A DNA stretch of 52,675 bases from Acidobacteriota bacterium (GCA_021812805.1 JAKAMQ010000002.1:1-52675), one strand, 5' to 3'; counted from the first letter of the stretch, positions 8,082 to 17,632 are shown. Notes: generated by a model not told the origin, from the letters alone. Numbers and translations: made by a program.

Positions 8082-9392
8082 TTACTTCCGCCCGCCCTTG
8101 GCCGCCCACTCCTCGAGCATGTCGGTGGTGACGGACTTGGGGCGCTCCAGGGCATAGCCCAGGGCGCGGTCCCAGGTGATGTTGGCCAGCACGCCCAGGG
8201 CGCGGCCCACGCCGAAGAGCACGGTGTAGAAGTCGTACTCCTTCAGGCCGTAGTACCACTGGATCACGCCGCTCTGCGCGTCCACGTTGGGCCAGGGGTT
8301 CTTGGTCTTGCCCTGCTCGGTGAGCACGCCCGGAGCCACCTTGTAGATCATGTTGACCAGCTTGAAGAGCGGGTCGTTGGGCAGGTGCTTGAGGCAGAAC
8401 TCCATCTGTGCGGTGTAGCGCGGATCGGTCTTGCGCAGCACGGCGTGGCCGTAGCCGGGGATGACGTGTCCGGCATTCAGGGTGTCCCACAGGGCCTTCT
8501 TGACGTTCTCCTCGGTGGGCTCGGCGCCGTTGAGCTGCTTCTGGAAGCCCATGATCCAGTCCAGCACCTCCTGGTTGGCGAGGCCGTGGAGGGGGCCCGC
8601 CAGGCCGTCGAGGCCGGCGCTGAAGCTGTAGTAGGCGTCCGACAGGGCGGAGGCCACGAGGTGGGTGGTATGGGCGCTGACGTTGCCGCTCTCGTGGTCG
8701 CTGTGGAGGATGAAATACATCCGGGCCACATCGTCATAGGGCTTGGCGATGCCCATCATGTGGGCGAAGTTGGCGCCCATGTCGAGGCTGGCCTTCGGGG
8801 CGATGATGTCGCCGTTCTTGTACTTCCAGCGGTAGATGAAGGCGGCGATCTCGGGCAGGCGGGCCACGAGGTTGCTGGCGTCCTCGTACATGGCGTCCCA
8901 GTACTCGGTCTTCTTCATCTCGTGGTACTTCTTGGCGAAGACGCTCTCCTTCTGCATGGCCAGCACAGCCGTCGAGAACATGGCCATCGGATGGCTGTCC
9001 TTGGGCATGGCCTTCAGGATGTCGAAGACGTAGGCCGGCACCTTGGCCCGGGTCTGGAAGTCCGCAAGCACCTCATCGGCTTCGGCCTGGGTGGGGATCT
9101 CGCCGGTCAGCAGGAAGTACCAGAAGGCTTCCACCGTCGGGTACTCGCCGCCCTTCGCCTTCGGCAGCGCGGCGAAGGTCTCGGGGATGTTCTTCCCGCG
9201 GAACCGGATGCCTTCCTGGGGATCCAGGTACGAGATATCGGTGACCAGACAGCGGACATCGCGCGCGCCGCCGATGCACTGGTCAATGGTCACCTCATCA
9301 ATGACCACTTTCCCGTGATCCTTCACAAGGGCCGCGGTGCGGGGGCGGTGGTCCTGGATCTTTTCCAGAAGCCGGGTCTTCAGGCGGGTCAT
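8082..9392 (-). CDS. gltA: Citrate synthase, eukaryote-like type
   Basis: MTRLKTRLLEKIQDHRPRTAALVKDHGKVVIDEVTIDQCIGGARDVRCLVTDISYLDPQEGIRFRG, LHSDHESGNVSAHTTHLVASAL, PGYGHAVLRKTDPRY. Start at 9392 within ORF 8082..9590. Confidence 0.93.
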   Translation of the reverse strand: MTRLKTRLLEKIQDHRPRTAALVKDHGKVVIDEVTIDQCIGGARDVRCLVTDISYLDPQEGIRFRGKNIPETFAALPKAKGGEYPTVEAFWYFLLTGEIPTQAEADEVLADFQTRAKVPAYVFDILKAMPKDSHPMAMFSTAVLAMQKESVFAKKYHEMKKTEYWDAMYEDASNLVARLPEIAAFIYRWKYKNGDIIAPKASLDMGANFAHMMGIAKPYDDVARMYFILHSDHESGNVSAHTTHLVASALSDAYYSFSAGLDGLAGPLHGLANQEVLDWIMGFQKQLNGAEPTEENVKKALWDTLNAGHVIPGYGHAVLRKTDPRYTAQMEFCLKHLPNDPLFKLVNMIYKVAPGVLTEQGKTKNPWPNVDAQSGVIQWYYGLKEYDFYTVLFGVGRALGVLANITWDRALGYALERPKSVTTDMLEEWAAKGGRK

Positions 9393-9576
9393 GGCGGGTC
9401 TCCTTGGAAGGGTGGGAGTGGAGGGAAACGGGACGTGGGACAGCCGCGATGCTGCTCGATCAGTATGGGAGCATCGTCTATCGAGGGCGCCACATTCTTT
9501 AATGACCAAGGCGGAATCAATCTGGGTACAGTTCTTCCGCAAGGGCAGAGTAGTCCTATTCCTGGAGGCCTCAACC

Positions 9577-10605
9577 GTGACCTGCGTCAATCTATCCGGC
9601 TGTTTCCATCCGCGTGCGCGGGCTACCGCAGGTCAGCTTCTGCGTGGGTCGCTCCTGGTTCTGGCCGCCCTCTCCCTCCAGGCCCAGGAGACACCCCACC
9701 CCAATCGCCTTGCTTGGCTCTCGATCTTCCCGGAGCCCCTGCCCGAAGGCGTGAACGACCTGTCCATCGAGGGCACCAGTCAGTTCCTCCGGCCGGACCG
9801 GCGGGACAGCCCGGACGGCCGCTCCCACGCGGAACTCGAGGGCGAGGACTGGCAGTTGACCTCCGATCTCGCCGTGCCCCTGGGACCAGGCAGGCTCAAC
9901 CTGCGGACCCGCCTTACCTACCGCTCGGCGGGGATCATGGACCGCGCCATCATGAACTGGCACGACCTCCTCGGCGTGGACCAGGGCGGGCGGAACCAGG
10001 TTCCGGCTTTTCTCGATGTCTATCACCTGGAGCGGGATGGGGTCGTGGTGTTCGACCTCCAGCACCCCCGCCTGGAACTCCAGGGCCTTGATCTCGCCTA
10101 CCTCCTGCCCTGGGGCGACCGGGCCGATGGCGGGCGCATCGGCAGTTCCGTCCAGCTTCCGACGGGGGGCGTCGAGGAGCTTCAGAGCAGCGGCGGCGTG
10201 AACTTCCTGGCCGGGGTGGCCGTGTGGCACACCCACGGTAGCTGGCGCTTCTGGGCCCAGGGGGAGGATGTGTGGATCAGTCTGCCCCAGGCCAGCCCGC
10301 TCCGCGCGGTGGTGGACCGCGGCCAGTTCTGGCGCGCCTGGGCGGGTGCCCACGTGCAGGGGCCCGGCGGGGGATTCTGGCGGGGCTTCGGGCTGGATAT
10401 CTCCTGGGCCTACACCGAGACGCCCTACTTCACCAAGCTGGTGCGCATGGACAAGTACGGGCTCCAGCAGACCTGGATGTTCAACCATGAGCGGCTGCCC
10501 CGCTGGCGCTTCGGCTTCACGGAGAAGGGCGGCACCTTCACCAATCCCGAGATCACCTTCTTCGCGACCTACCGCTTCGCCGGCACGGGGGCTCCGCTAG
10601 ACTAG
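9577..10605 (+). CDS. Exported hypothetical protein
   Basis: GTG start after GGAGG (9563-9569); signal-like N-terminus LLRGSLLVLAALSLQAQE; C-terminus FFATYRF resembles an outer-membrane strand. Confidence 0.6.
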   Translation: MTCVNLSGCFHPRARATAGQLLRGSLLVLAALSLQAQETPHPNRLAWLSIFPEPLPEGVNDLSIEGTSQFLRPDRRDSPDGRSHAELEGEDWQLTSDLAVPLGPGRLNLRTRLTYRSAGIMDRAIMNWHDLLGVDQGGRNQVPAFLDVYHLERDGVVVFDLQHPRLELQGLDLAYLLPWGDRADGGRIGSSVQLPTGGVEELQSSGGVNFLAGVAVWHTHGSWRFWAQGEDVWISLPQASPLRAVVDRGQFWRAWAGAHVQGPGGGFWRGFGLDISWAYTETPYFTKLVRMDKYGLQQTWMFNHERLPRWRFGFTEKGGTFTNPEITFFATYRFAGTGAPLD

Positions 10606-10626
10606 AGGGCCCGCGCCGGAGTCCCC

Positions 10627-12138
10627 ATGCAGCCCAACCAGTACCGCGATGCGCGCCTCGAGAAGCTCGGGAAGCTGAAGGCCCTGGGCCTGGAGGTGTG
10701 GCCCCGGAAGGCGAGGCGTACCCAGGATCTCGCGAGCCTCGTGGCGCAGTACGCGGATGCGGCGGCCTGGCCCAACGAGAAGCTGGAGGGCCTGGGACTC
10801 ACGGTCTCCGTCATGGGCCGCATGCTCACCCTCCGCGAGATGGGGAAGAGCGTCTTCGCCCACCTCACGGAGAACGGCGAGAAGCTCCAGGCCTTCTTCC
10901 GCAAGGACGACGTGGCCGAGCCTGGCTGGAGTGTCCTGAAGCTCCTGGACCTCGGCGACTTCATCAGCGTCACCGGGCCCCTCATGCGCACGAAGACCGG
11001 CGAGCTGAGCGTGCGGGTGAAGGAGGTGCAGTTCCTCTCCAAGGCCCTGCTGCCGCTGCCCGAGAAGTGGCATGGCCTGCAGGACAAGGAGCAGCGCTAC
11101 CGCCAGCGGTATCTGGACCTCGTGTCCAATCCCGAGGTGCTGAAGACATTCCAGATCCGCTCCCGCATCGTGAGCGGCATCCGGCGGTTCATGGAAGGGG
11201 AGGGCTACCTCGAAGTCGAGACCCCCATGATGCAGCCCATCCCCGGCGGCGCCACGGCCCGGCCCTTCGTCACCCACCACAATGCCCTGGACATGGCGCT
11301 CTACCTGCGCATCGCGCCGGAGCTGTACCTCAAGCGGCTCATCGTCGGCGGCTTCGAGAAGGTCTTCGAGATCAACCGGAATTTCCGCAACGAGGGGCTC
11401 AGCGTCCGCCACAACCCCGAGTTCACCATGATGGAGTTCTACGCCGCGGGCCAGGATCTCCGCGACATGATGGCCCTCACGGAAACCCTCATCTCGGGTC
11501 TGGCCCGCGAGGTGATGGGCTCGGAGACGCTGCCCTGGGGCGAGCAGGCCATCTGCTACACCGCGCCTTTCCGCCGCCTCACCCTCAAGGATGCCATCGC
11601 CGAGTACGGCGGCCTCGAGCGCCGCCTGCTGGAGGATGACACCGCCATCCGCACGCTGGCCAGGGCCGTCCACATCGAGGAGGCGGACACGAAGACCCCC
11701 GGCGTGCTCCTGGGCGACCTCTTCGAGCACCACGCCGAGAAGCGGCTCATCCAGCCCACCTTCATCACCGACTACCCCATCGAGCTGTCACCCCTCACCA
11801 AGACCCTGGAAGGGGATGACCGCTTCGTGGACCGCTTCGAGCTGTTCGTCGGCGGCATGGAACTGGCCAACGCCTATTCCGAGCTGAACGATCCCGTGGA
11901 CCAGATGGGCCGCTTCCAGGCCCAGATGGCCGAGCGGGAGGCCGGCAACGACGAGGCCATGCTGCTGGATCTGGATTTCGTGAACGCCCTGGAGCACGGC
12001 CTCCCGCCCACGGGTGGCGAAGGCATCGGCATTGACCGCCTCGTCATGCTCCTCACCAACAGCGCCAGCATCCGCGACGTCATCCTCTTCCCCCTCATGC
12101 GCCCGACCAAGCCCAGCGAAATGGAAGAAAAGGATTAA
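10627..12138 (+). CDS. lysS: Lysyl-tRNA synthetase, class II
   Basis: QRYLDLVSNPEVLKTFQIRSRIVSGIRRFMEGEGYLEVETPMMQPIPGGATARPFVTHHNALDMALYLRIAPELYLKRL...FEINRNFRNEG, GIGIDRLVMLLT. Confidence 0.97.
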   Translation: MQPNQYRDARLEKLGKLKALGLEVWPRKARRTQDLASLVAQYADAAAWPNEKLEGLGLTVSVMGRMLTLREMGKSVFAHLTENGEKLQAFFRKDDVAEPGWSVLKLLDLGDFISVTGPLMRTKTGELSVRVKEVQFLSKALLPLPEKWHGLQDKEQRYRQRYLDLVSNPEVLKTFQIRSRIVSGIRRFMEGEGYLEVETPMMQPIPGGATARPFVTHHNALDMALYLRIAPELYLKRLIVGGFEKVFEINRNFRNEGLSVRHNPEFTMMEFYAAGQDLRDMMALTETLISGLAREVMGSETLPWGEQAICYTAPFRRLTLKDAIAEYGGLERRLLEDDTAIRTLARAVHIEEADTKTPGVLLGDLFEHHAEKRLIQPTFITDYPIELSPLTKTLEGDDRFVDRFELFVGGMELANAYSELNDPVDQMGRFQAQMAEREAGNDEAMLLDLDFVNALEHGLPPTGGEGIGIDRLVMLLTNSASIRDVILFPLMRPTKPSEMEEKD

Positions 12139-12142
12139 ACGA

Positions 12143-12213
12143 TCCACCCCGAAGGCTCGAAGACACAAAGGACCTGCCCTTTTCTTTCTTCGTGTCTTGG
12201 TGTCTTCGTGGTG
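12143..12213. repeat. ORF-less hairpin of the CACCNNGAAGAC repeat family
   Basis: Imperfect arms around 12145-12170 and 12186-12213 (ttcttcgtgtcttggtgtcttcgtggtg); same motif grammar as the arms at 5911/6396. Confidence 0.75.
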
Positions 12214-12304
12214 AATCAGTTGATCTCTAAAGGTGGGTCGTGCCGATGTGACGGAATCTCGCTTGACCCACTGCCATACTTGACAACCGCGAATGGAGGC
12301 CCCC

Positions 12305-13432
12305 ATGCCCGTCCCGATGCTTGAGCTCGCGCCGCAGAATGCCGCCGTGAAGGCGAAGATCCTGGAGGGGCTCTCCGGCCTGGTGGACCGCTCCGCCTTC
12401 ATCCTGGGCGAGAACGTGAAGGGGCTGGAGGCGGAGATCGCGGCCTACGCGGGCGCCGGGCATGCGGTGGCCATGTCCAGCGGCACGGACGCCCTACTGG
12501 TGGCCCTGATGGCGCTGGGCGTGGGCCACGGGGACGAAGTGATCGTCCCCAGCTTCACCTTCTTCGCCACGGCGGGCGTGGTCTCGCGGCTGGGCGCCAA
12601 GCCCGTCTTCATGGACCTCGATCCCGCCACCTTCAACGCCACCGGGGCCCTCGTCGAGGCGGCCATCACCCCGCGCACCAAGGCCATCATCCCCGTGCAC
12701 CTCTTCGGCCAGCTGGCGGACATGCCGGGCATCATGGCGGTGGCGGACAAGCATGGCATTCCCGTCATCGAGGACGCCTGCCAGAGCCTGGGCGCCAAGG
12801 GCTGGGGCAAGTCCGCCGGCCAGTTCGGCCAGATGACCGCCTACAGCTTCTACCCCACCAAGAACCTCGGCGCCTTCGGCGATGCGGGCATGACCGCCAT
12901 CCGGGATGACGCGGACATGGCCGCCCGGGTGCGCCGGATGCGGGTGCATGGCATGGAGCCGGTCTACGTCCATCACGAGGTGGGCATGAACGGGCGCATG
13001 GACGAGTTCCAGGCCCTGGTGCTGCGGGCCAAGCTCCCCATGCTGGACGGCTGGCACGAGGGCCGGCGGCGCCACGCCGCCTGGTACCACGAACGGATGA
13101 AAGGCCTGGCCGCCGACGAGGCCGTGCTGCCCCGCGAGGTGGTGCCGGATGGCCGCCACATCTACAACCAGTTCACCATCCGGGTGAAGGGCGGCAAGCG
13201 GGATGCGCTGCAGGCCCACCTGAAGGAGCGCGGCATCGGCAGCGCCATCTACTACCCGATCTGCCTCCACGAGCAGCCCTGCTTCGCGCCCCTGGGCTAC
13301 CGGACCGGCCAGCTGCCCGACTCCGAGCTGGCGGCGAAGGAAGTACTCAGCCTGCCGGTGTACCCGGAAATGACGGAGGCCATGCGCGAGGAGGTGGCCG
13401 CAGCCATCCTCGGGTTCTTCGGGCGGAAGTAG
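12305..13432 (+). CDS. DegT/DnrJ/EryC1/StrS family PLP-dependent aminotransferase
   Basis: VAMSSGTDALLVALMALGVGHGDEVIVPSFTFFATAGVV, PVIEDACQSLGA, YSFYPTKNLGAFGDAGM. Upstream ATG 12293 also possible; ggagg precedes 12305. Confidence 0.93.
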   Translation: MPVPMLELAPQNAAVKAKILEGLSGLVDRSAFILGENVKGLEAEIAAYAGAGHAVAMSSGTDALLVALMALGVGHGDEVIVPSFTFFATAGVVSRLGAKPVFMDLDPATFNATGALVEAAITPRTKAIIPVHLFGQLADMPGIMAVADKHGIPVIEDACQSLGAKGWGKSAGQFGQMTAYSFYPTKNLGAFGDAGMTAIRDDADMAARVRRMRVHGMEPVYVHHEVGMNGRMDEFQALVLRAKLPMLDGWHEGRRRHAAWYHERMKGLAADEAVLPREVVPDGRHIYNQFTIRVKGGKRDALQAHLKERGIGSAIYYPICLHEQPCFAPLGYRTGQLPDSELAAKEVLSLPVYPEMTEAMREEVAAAILGFFGRK

Positions 13433-13433
13433 C

Positions 13434-13814
13434 TCAGCCCTGCGAGGTGATCGCGGCTGCGTCCAGCCACGTCTCCAGGCGGGCCAGGGCATCGGGTTCC
13501 AGGTTCAGGAACTGGATGCCCACGCCCACGAACTCCATGGGGGGAGCGCCGGGCCGGTTGCCCAGCACATAGGCCACCGTCGCGATGAGGGGCTCCTTGG
13601 GCAGTTCCGGGTGGAGGAGCACCAGCTGCTCCAGGATGGCTCCCCGCTCGAAGAGCCGGGCATCGCGATGGGGGACCAGGGCGAAGCAGCCGCCGGTGCT
13701 CAGGTTGCTGATCCGGACTTCCGCGTAGGGGTGCCCGCGCAGCACGAACCGGATGGTATAGCCGGGGCCGACGATGATGCGGCGCAGGATCCGGCGGTCG
13801 GCAGGGCTGGACAT
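13434..13814 (-). CDS. PilZ-domain protein
   Basis: MSSPADRRILRRIIVGPGYTIRFVLRGHPYAEVRISNLSTGGCFALVP: RxxxR followed by (N/D)hSxxG, typical of PilZ c-di-GMP receptors. Confidence 0.75.
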   Translation of the reverse strand: MSSPADRRILRRIIVGPGYTIRFVLRGHPYAEVRISNLSTGGCFALVPHRDARLFERGAILEQLVLLHPELPKEPLIATVAYVLGNRPGAPPMEFVGVGIQFLNLEPDALARLETWLDAAAITSQG

Positions 13815-14022
13815 GGGGGCCTCGAACGGTAATTCACAGTTGGGTATCGGTTCGCTCCAGGCTACACTGGAGTTTCTGAACCAGCCTGAACCCAACGCGG
13901 GACAGGGCGGCCCGGCCGGGCAGGCCTTGGTGGCGCCAGACGCCACCTCACCAAGCGGGGACAACGCACCGGGTTGCCGGGCGCTGGCTGGAAACCCGAT
14001 CCAACCCTGTCATGGAGCCCCC

Positions 14023-14469
14023 ATGGAGATCCTGCTGATCGAGAACGTGGCCCACCTCGGCGCCCGCGGCGACGTGGTGAACGTGAAGGATGGCTACGCC
14101 CGCAACTACCTCATGCCCCGGAAGATGGCCCTGCCCGTCACCGCTGGCAACAAGCGCCAGATCGAGCTGGAGAAGCTCCGCGCCGAGAAGCTCCGCGCCA
14201 AGGAACTGGCCGATGCCAAGAGCCTGGCCGAGAAGCTCGAGGCCGTGCGTCTCACTGTGACCCGCAAGGCCGGCGAGCAGGGCCACCTGTTCGGTTCCGT
14301 CACCAATGGCGATGTGGCTGATCTCTTCAAGGCCAAGGGGTTCACCCTGGACCGCCGCGACATCACCGTCCCCCACATCAAGGACACGGGCACCTTCACC
14401 GTGGACATCCGCCTCTACAGCGGCGTCCATGCCAAGGTCAGCCTGGACGTCACCGCCTCCGCGGAATAG
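14023..14469 (+). CDS. rplI: 50S ribosomal protein L9
   Basis: MEILLIENVAHLGARGDVVNVKDGYARNYLMPRKMALPVT...GHLFGSVTNGDVADLF. Confidence 0.97.
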   Translation: MEILLIENVAHLGARGDVVNVKDGYARNYLMPRKMALPVTAGNKRQIELEKLRAEKLRAKELADAKSLAEKLEAVRLTVTRKAGEQGHLFGSVTNGDVADLFKAKGFTLDRRDITVPHIKDTGTFTVDIRLYSGVHAKVSLDVTASAE

Positions 14470-14574
14470 CCCTTCTCCGTTCACGTTTCCGGCCGGAACC
14501 CTGAGCTGGACCGGCCTCGTCCGGAGCGCGCCGCGACACCGGCGCCCCGCCCACCCCATCCCAAGGAGCCACCC

Positions 14575-14874
14575 ATGGCGAAGACCCCTGCCAAGCCTGA
14601 AACCCTCGGCATCGCCGAGCTCGCTGCCACCCTCGCGGAGGCCCACGACCTTTCCAAGGCTCGCGCCAAGGCCATCCTGGATGGCGTCCGCGATCACATC
14701 GTGGAATCCCTCCTGGCCGGCAACCGCGTGAACCTCTTCGGCCTCGGCACCTTCGAGGTGCGCGCCACCAAGGAGAAGATGGGCCGGAACCCCAAGACCG
14801 GCGAGAAGATCCAGATCCCCGCCGGCCGCAAGGTCGTCTTCAAGGGCGCGAAGGGCCTCAAGGATCAGCTGTAA
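14575..14874 (+). CDS. HU/IHF family DNA-binding protein
   Basis: LSKARAKAILDGVRDHIVESLLAGNRVNLFGLGTFEVRATKEKMGRNPKTGEKIQIPAGRKVVFKGAKGLKD. Confidence 0.95.
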   Translation: MAKTPAKPETLGIAELAATLAEAHDLSKARAKAILDGVRDHIVESLLAGNRVNLFGLGTFEVRATKEKMGRNPKTGEKIQIPAGRKVVFKGAKGLKDQL

Positions 14875-14892
14875 CGATCAGAAGCCCCACGA

Positions 14893-14926
14893 CTGAAGGC
14901 CGCCGCGAGGCGGCCTTCAGCGTTTT
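14893..14926 (+). terminator. Rho-independent terminator after the HU gene
   Basis: CTGAAGGCCGCC-gcga-GGCGGCCTTCAG then cgtttt. Confidence 0.85.
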
Positions 14927-15045
14927 CGGGATTCGGGAAATCTTACAGTCGAGTGGTAGGTTGCTGAAATTCAGGCGCTTGCCGGTCTGGACAGCTTTCC
15001 CGCGGGAGCCTACCTTGGGTCCACATTCCGAAACAAGGGGGCCCT

Positions 15046-16506
15046 ATGGCGCAGGCGCGGGTGGTGGTCCTGGGGGCGGGTGTGGCGGGTCACACCGCGG
15101 CCAGCTTTCTGAAGAAGTGGCTGGGAGCCAAGGCCGAGGTGACGGTCGTGTCCCCGCGGCCGGACTACAACTGGATCCCCTCCAACATCTGGGTCGGAGT
15201 GGGCCTGCTCCAGCCGCGACAGGTGCTGTTCCCGCTGGCGCCCGTGTATGCGCGGCATGGCATCACCTTCCGGCAGGCCCGGGCCCTGGTGCTCCATCCC
15301 GAAGGGGCGGGCGAGGATCCGCAGCCCTTCGTGGAGATCGAATCCACCCTGCCGGGCGAGGAGGGCCAACGCAGCCGCTTGCCCTATGACTTCCTGCTCA
15401 ATGCCACCGGGCCGAAACTCAACTTCGACGCCACGCCGGGCCTGGGGCCCGGAGGCCACAGCTATTCGGTATGCACGGCGCCCCACGCCAAGGTGGCCGC
15501 GGATGCCTTCCTGGAACTGGTGGAGCGCATGCGGCGCGGGGAACGGAAGCGGTTCGTGGTGGGCACGGGCCATGGCACCTGCACCTGCCAGGGCGCGGCC
15601 TTCGAGTACGTGGTGAACCTGGAGTTCGAACTGCGGGCGCGGGGCGTGCGGGACAAGGCGGAGATCGTCTACCTCACCAACGAGTACGAAGTGGGCGATT
15701 TCGGGATGGACGCGGTGCATATCCGGCGCGGCGGGTACGTCACGCCGAGCAAGGTCTTCACGGAGTCCCTCTTCGCCGAACGAGGCGTGGACTGGGTGAC
15801 CCGGGCGCACGTGCAGGGGTTGGAGCCGGGCCGGGCCACCTTCGAGACCCTGGATGGCGCCGAGCACGACATCGCCTTCGACATGGCCATGCTGCTGCCG
15901 CCCTTCAAGGGCGTGGGGCTCCAGGCGATGGACCGCCTCGGGGCCGACATCACGGCCCGCCTGTTCGCTCCCAGCGGGTTCATGAAGGTGGACGGGGACT
16001 ACACCCCCAAGGCCTACGAGGCCTTCCGTTCCGCGGATTGGCCCCGCACCTACCAGAACCCGGATTATCCGAACCTGTTCGCCGCGGGCATCGCCTTCGC
16101 GCCGCCCCATCCCATCTCCCGGCCCCGCCAGAGCCCGAAGGGGACGCCCATCACGCCGGCGCCGCCCCGCACCGGCATGCCTTCGGCCATGATCGCCAAG
16201 GCCGTGGCCCACAGCATCACGGACATGATCCAGGGCAGTCCGGGCCCCACCCGCACCGCCTCCATGGCGGAAATGGGCGCTGCCTGTGTGGCTTCGGCCG
16301 GCAACAACCCCTTCACGGGCACCGCCGCCTCCATGACGGTCTATCCCATCGTCCCGGACTACGAGCGCTATCCCGACTACGGCCGCGATCTGCGCCACAC
16401 CTTCGGCGAGATCGGCCTGGCGGGCCATTGGATCAAGATCCTCCTCCACCACATGTTCCTGCACAAGGCGCGGTTGCGTCCCTTCTGGTCCCTGATTCCG
16501 GAGTAG
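15046..16506 (+). CDS. FAD-dependent oxidoreductase, sulfide:quinone oxidoreductase-like
   Basis: ARVVVLGAGVAGHTAASFLKKWLG (Rossmann), SPRPDYNWIPSNIWVGVG, GTGHGTCTCQGAAFEYVVNLEFEL, FDMAMLLPPFKGVG. Confidence 0.8.
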   Translation: MAQARVVVLGAGVAGHTAASFLKKWLGAKAEVTVVSPRPDYNWIPSNIWVGVGLLQPRQVLFPLAPVYARHGITFRQARALVLHPEGAGEDPQPFVEIESTLPGEEGQRSRLPYDFLLNATGPKLNFDATPGLGPGGHSYSVCTAPHAKVAADAFLELVERMRRGERKRFVVGTGHGTCTCQGAAFEYVVNLEFELRARGVRDKAEIVYLTNEYEVGDFGMDAVHIRRGGYVTPSKVFTESLFAERGVDWVTRAHVQGLEPGRATFETLDGAEHDIAFDMAMLLPPFKGVGLQAMDRLGADITARLFAPSGFMKVDGDYTPKAYEAFRSADWPRTYQNPDYPNLFAAGIAFAPPHPISRPRQSPKGTPITPAPPRTGMPSAMIAKAVAHSITDMIQGSPGPTRTASMAEMGAACVASAGNNPFTGTAASMTVYPIVPDYERYPDYGRDLRHTFGEIGLAGHWIKILLHHMFLHKARLRPFWSLIPE

Positions 16507-16509
16507 GCC

Positions 16510-16710
16510 ATGGTCGAAGAGCGCCTGCACTACACCCCATCCTCCGTTCCCCAGGTCCGGACGGCCTTCTTCGCCACCCTGCCGACGGGACCGACCCGCT
16601 GGAGGCGTACCAGCCTGGTCTGGCAGATGGTCCGCTTCGCGATCATCAACCTGAAGATGATCCGGGTCATCTCGCTCAGCCACCACGCGGGCCGGAAGAT
16701 CCGGTCATGA
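16510..16710 (+). CDS. Small protein (66 aa) following the SQR-like gene
   Basis: ATG 3 nt after the upstream stop; MVEERLHYTPSSVPQVRTAFFATLPTGPTRWRRTSLVWQMVRFAIINLKMIRVISLSHHAGRKIRS, same strand. Confidence 0.6.
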   Translation: MVEERLHYTPSSVPQVRTAFFATLPTGPTRWRRTSLVWQMVRFAIINLKMIRVISLSHHAGRKIRS

Positions 16711-17610
16711 TCCGAACTCCTCGGGGTTCAGGGACTGGAGGTAGCGGCAGAGGCGCTGCAGCTTCTCCTGTCCGGCGCGCACCTTCTTGAGGTAGATGGC
16801 GAACCGGTCCTCCGCCGGGCGGATGGCCGGGAAGAGCACCAGCAGCTCGCGGCGGCGCAGCTCCTCCAGCACGGCATAGCGCGGGGCCAGGAGGACGCCC
16901 ATGCCGGCCACGGCGGCGTGGATCATCGCGCGGATGTGATCCACGGCGATGATGTGGTCCAGCTGGGGCTGCTCGCGCTCGGGCACGGCCACCAGGAATC
17001 GGTTCCACCAGGCTCCGGCCTTGTCCGGAGACAGGATGGGCGCAGTTCCCAGATCCTTCGGAACCCGCAGCCGGCAGGCCTTGCGGAGGGCGGGGGCGCA
17101 GGCCACCACGTAGGTTTCGCGGAAGAGGGGCACCTTCTTCAGGCCGGGCAGAGGGTGCTCGACGCAGTCAATGATCAGGTCCACCTCGTCCCGCAGCAGG
17201 GGCTCCAGCAGGTCCGGCCGGAGGGTGAAATCCACCTCCAGACCCGGGTGCTCCGCCAGGAACGGGGGCATGTGCTTCATCAGGATGCTGCTGCCGAACT
17301 CCACGGTGGCGCCGCACCGGATGCGGCCCCGGGCCTGGGACTGCCCCCGCCGCAGATCATCCTCGGCCGCTTCCAGGGTGGCGAAGACCTGCTCGCAGGC
17401 CTGGTAGAGGCGGCGGCCTTCTTCGGTGAGGGACAGGCCGCGGCCGCGCCGGTCGAGCAGTGCCACGCCCGCCAGATCCTCCAGCTTGGCCATGGCGTGG
17501 CTGATGGCGGATGGCGTGCGGTTCAGGCGCTGGGCGCAGGCGGTGAAGCTGCCGGTCTGGGCCAGGGTGAAAAAGGTGCGGAGCTGGGGAAGGTCCAGGG
17601 CGGGATTCAT
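16705..17610 (-). CDS. LysR family transcriptional regulator
   Basis: LPQLRTFFTLAQTGSFTACAQRLNRTPSAISHAMAKLEDLAGVALLDRRGRGLSLTEEGRRLY (HTH) plus substrate-binding domain. Confidence 0.93.
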   Translation of the reverse strand: MNPALDLPQLRTFFTLAQTGSFTACAQRLNRTPSAISHAMAKLEDLAGVALLDRRGRGLSLTEEGRRLYQACEQVFATLEAAEDDLRRGQSQARGRIRCGATVEFGSSILMKHMPPFLAEHPGLEVDFTLRPDLLEPLLRDEVDLIIDCVEHPLPGLKKVPLFRETYVVACAPALRKACRLRVPKDLGTAPILSPDKAGAWWNRFLVAVPEREQPQLDHIIAVDHIRAMIHAAVAGMGVLLAPRYAVLEELRRRELLVLFPAIRPAEDRFAIYLKKVRAGQEKLQRLCRYLQSLNPEEFGS

Positions 17611-17632
17611 GATCATGAATGATATTCATCCC
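17602..17632. promoter_or_regulatory. Nested palindrome in the LysR/kinase divergent intergenic region (candidate operator)
   Basis: GGGATTCATGATCATGAATGATATTCATCCC includes perfect 16-bp palindrome ATTCATGATCATGAAT (17605-17620) and ATGAAT-GAT-ATTCAT (17615-17629). Confidence 0.55.

Noticed and set aside
6250-8490. 746-aa minus-strand ORF across pyrG
   Set aside because: Antisense to unmistakable pyrG; no recognisable domain, His/Leu/Gly-rich artefact composition.
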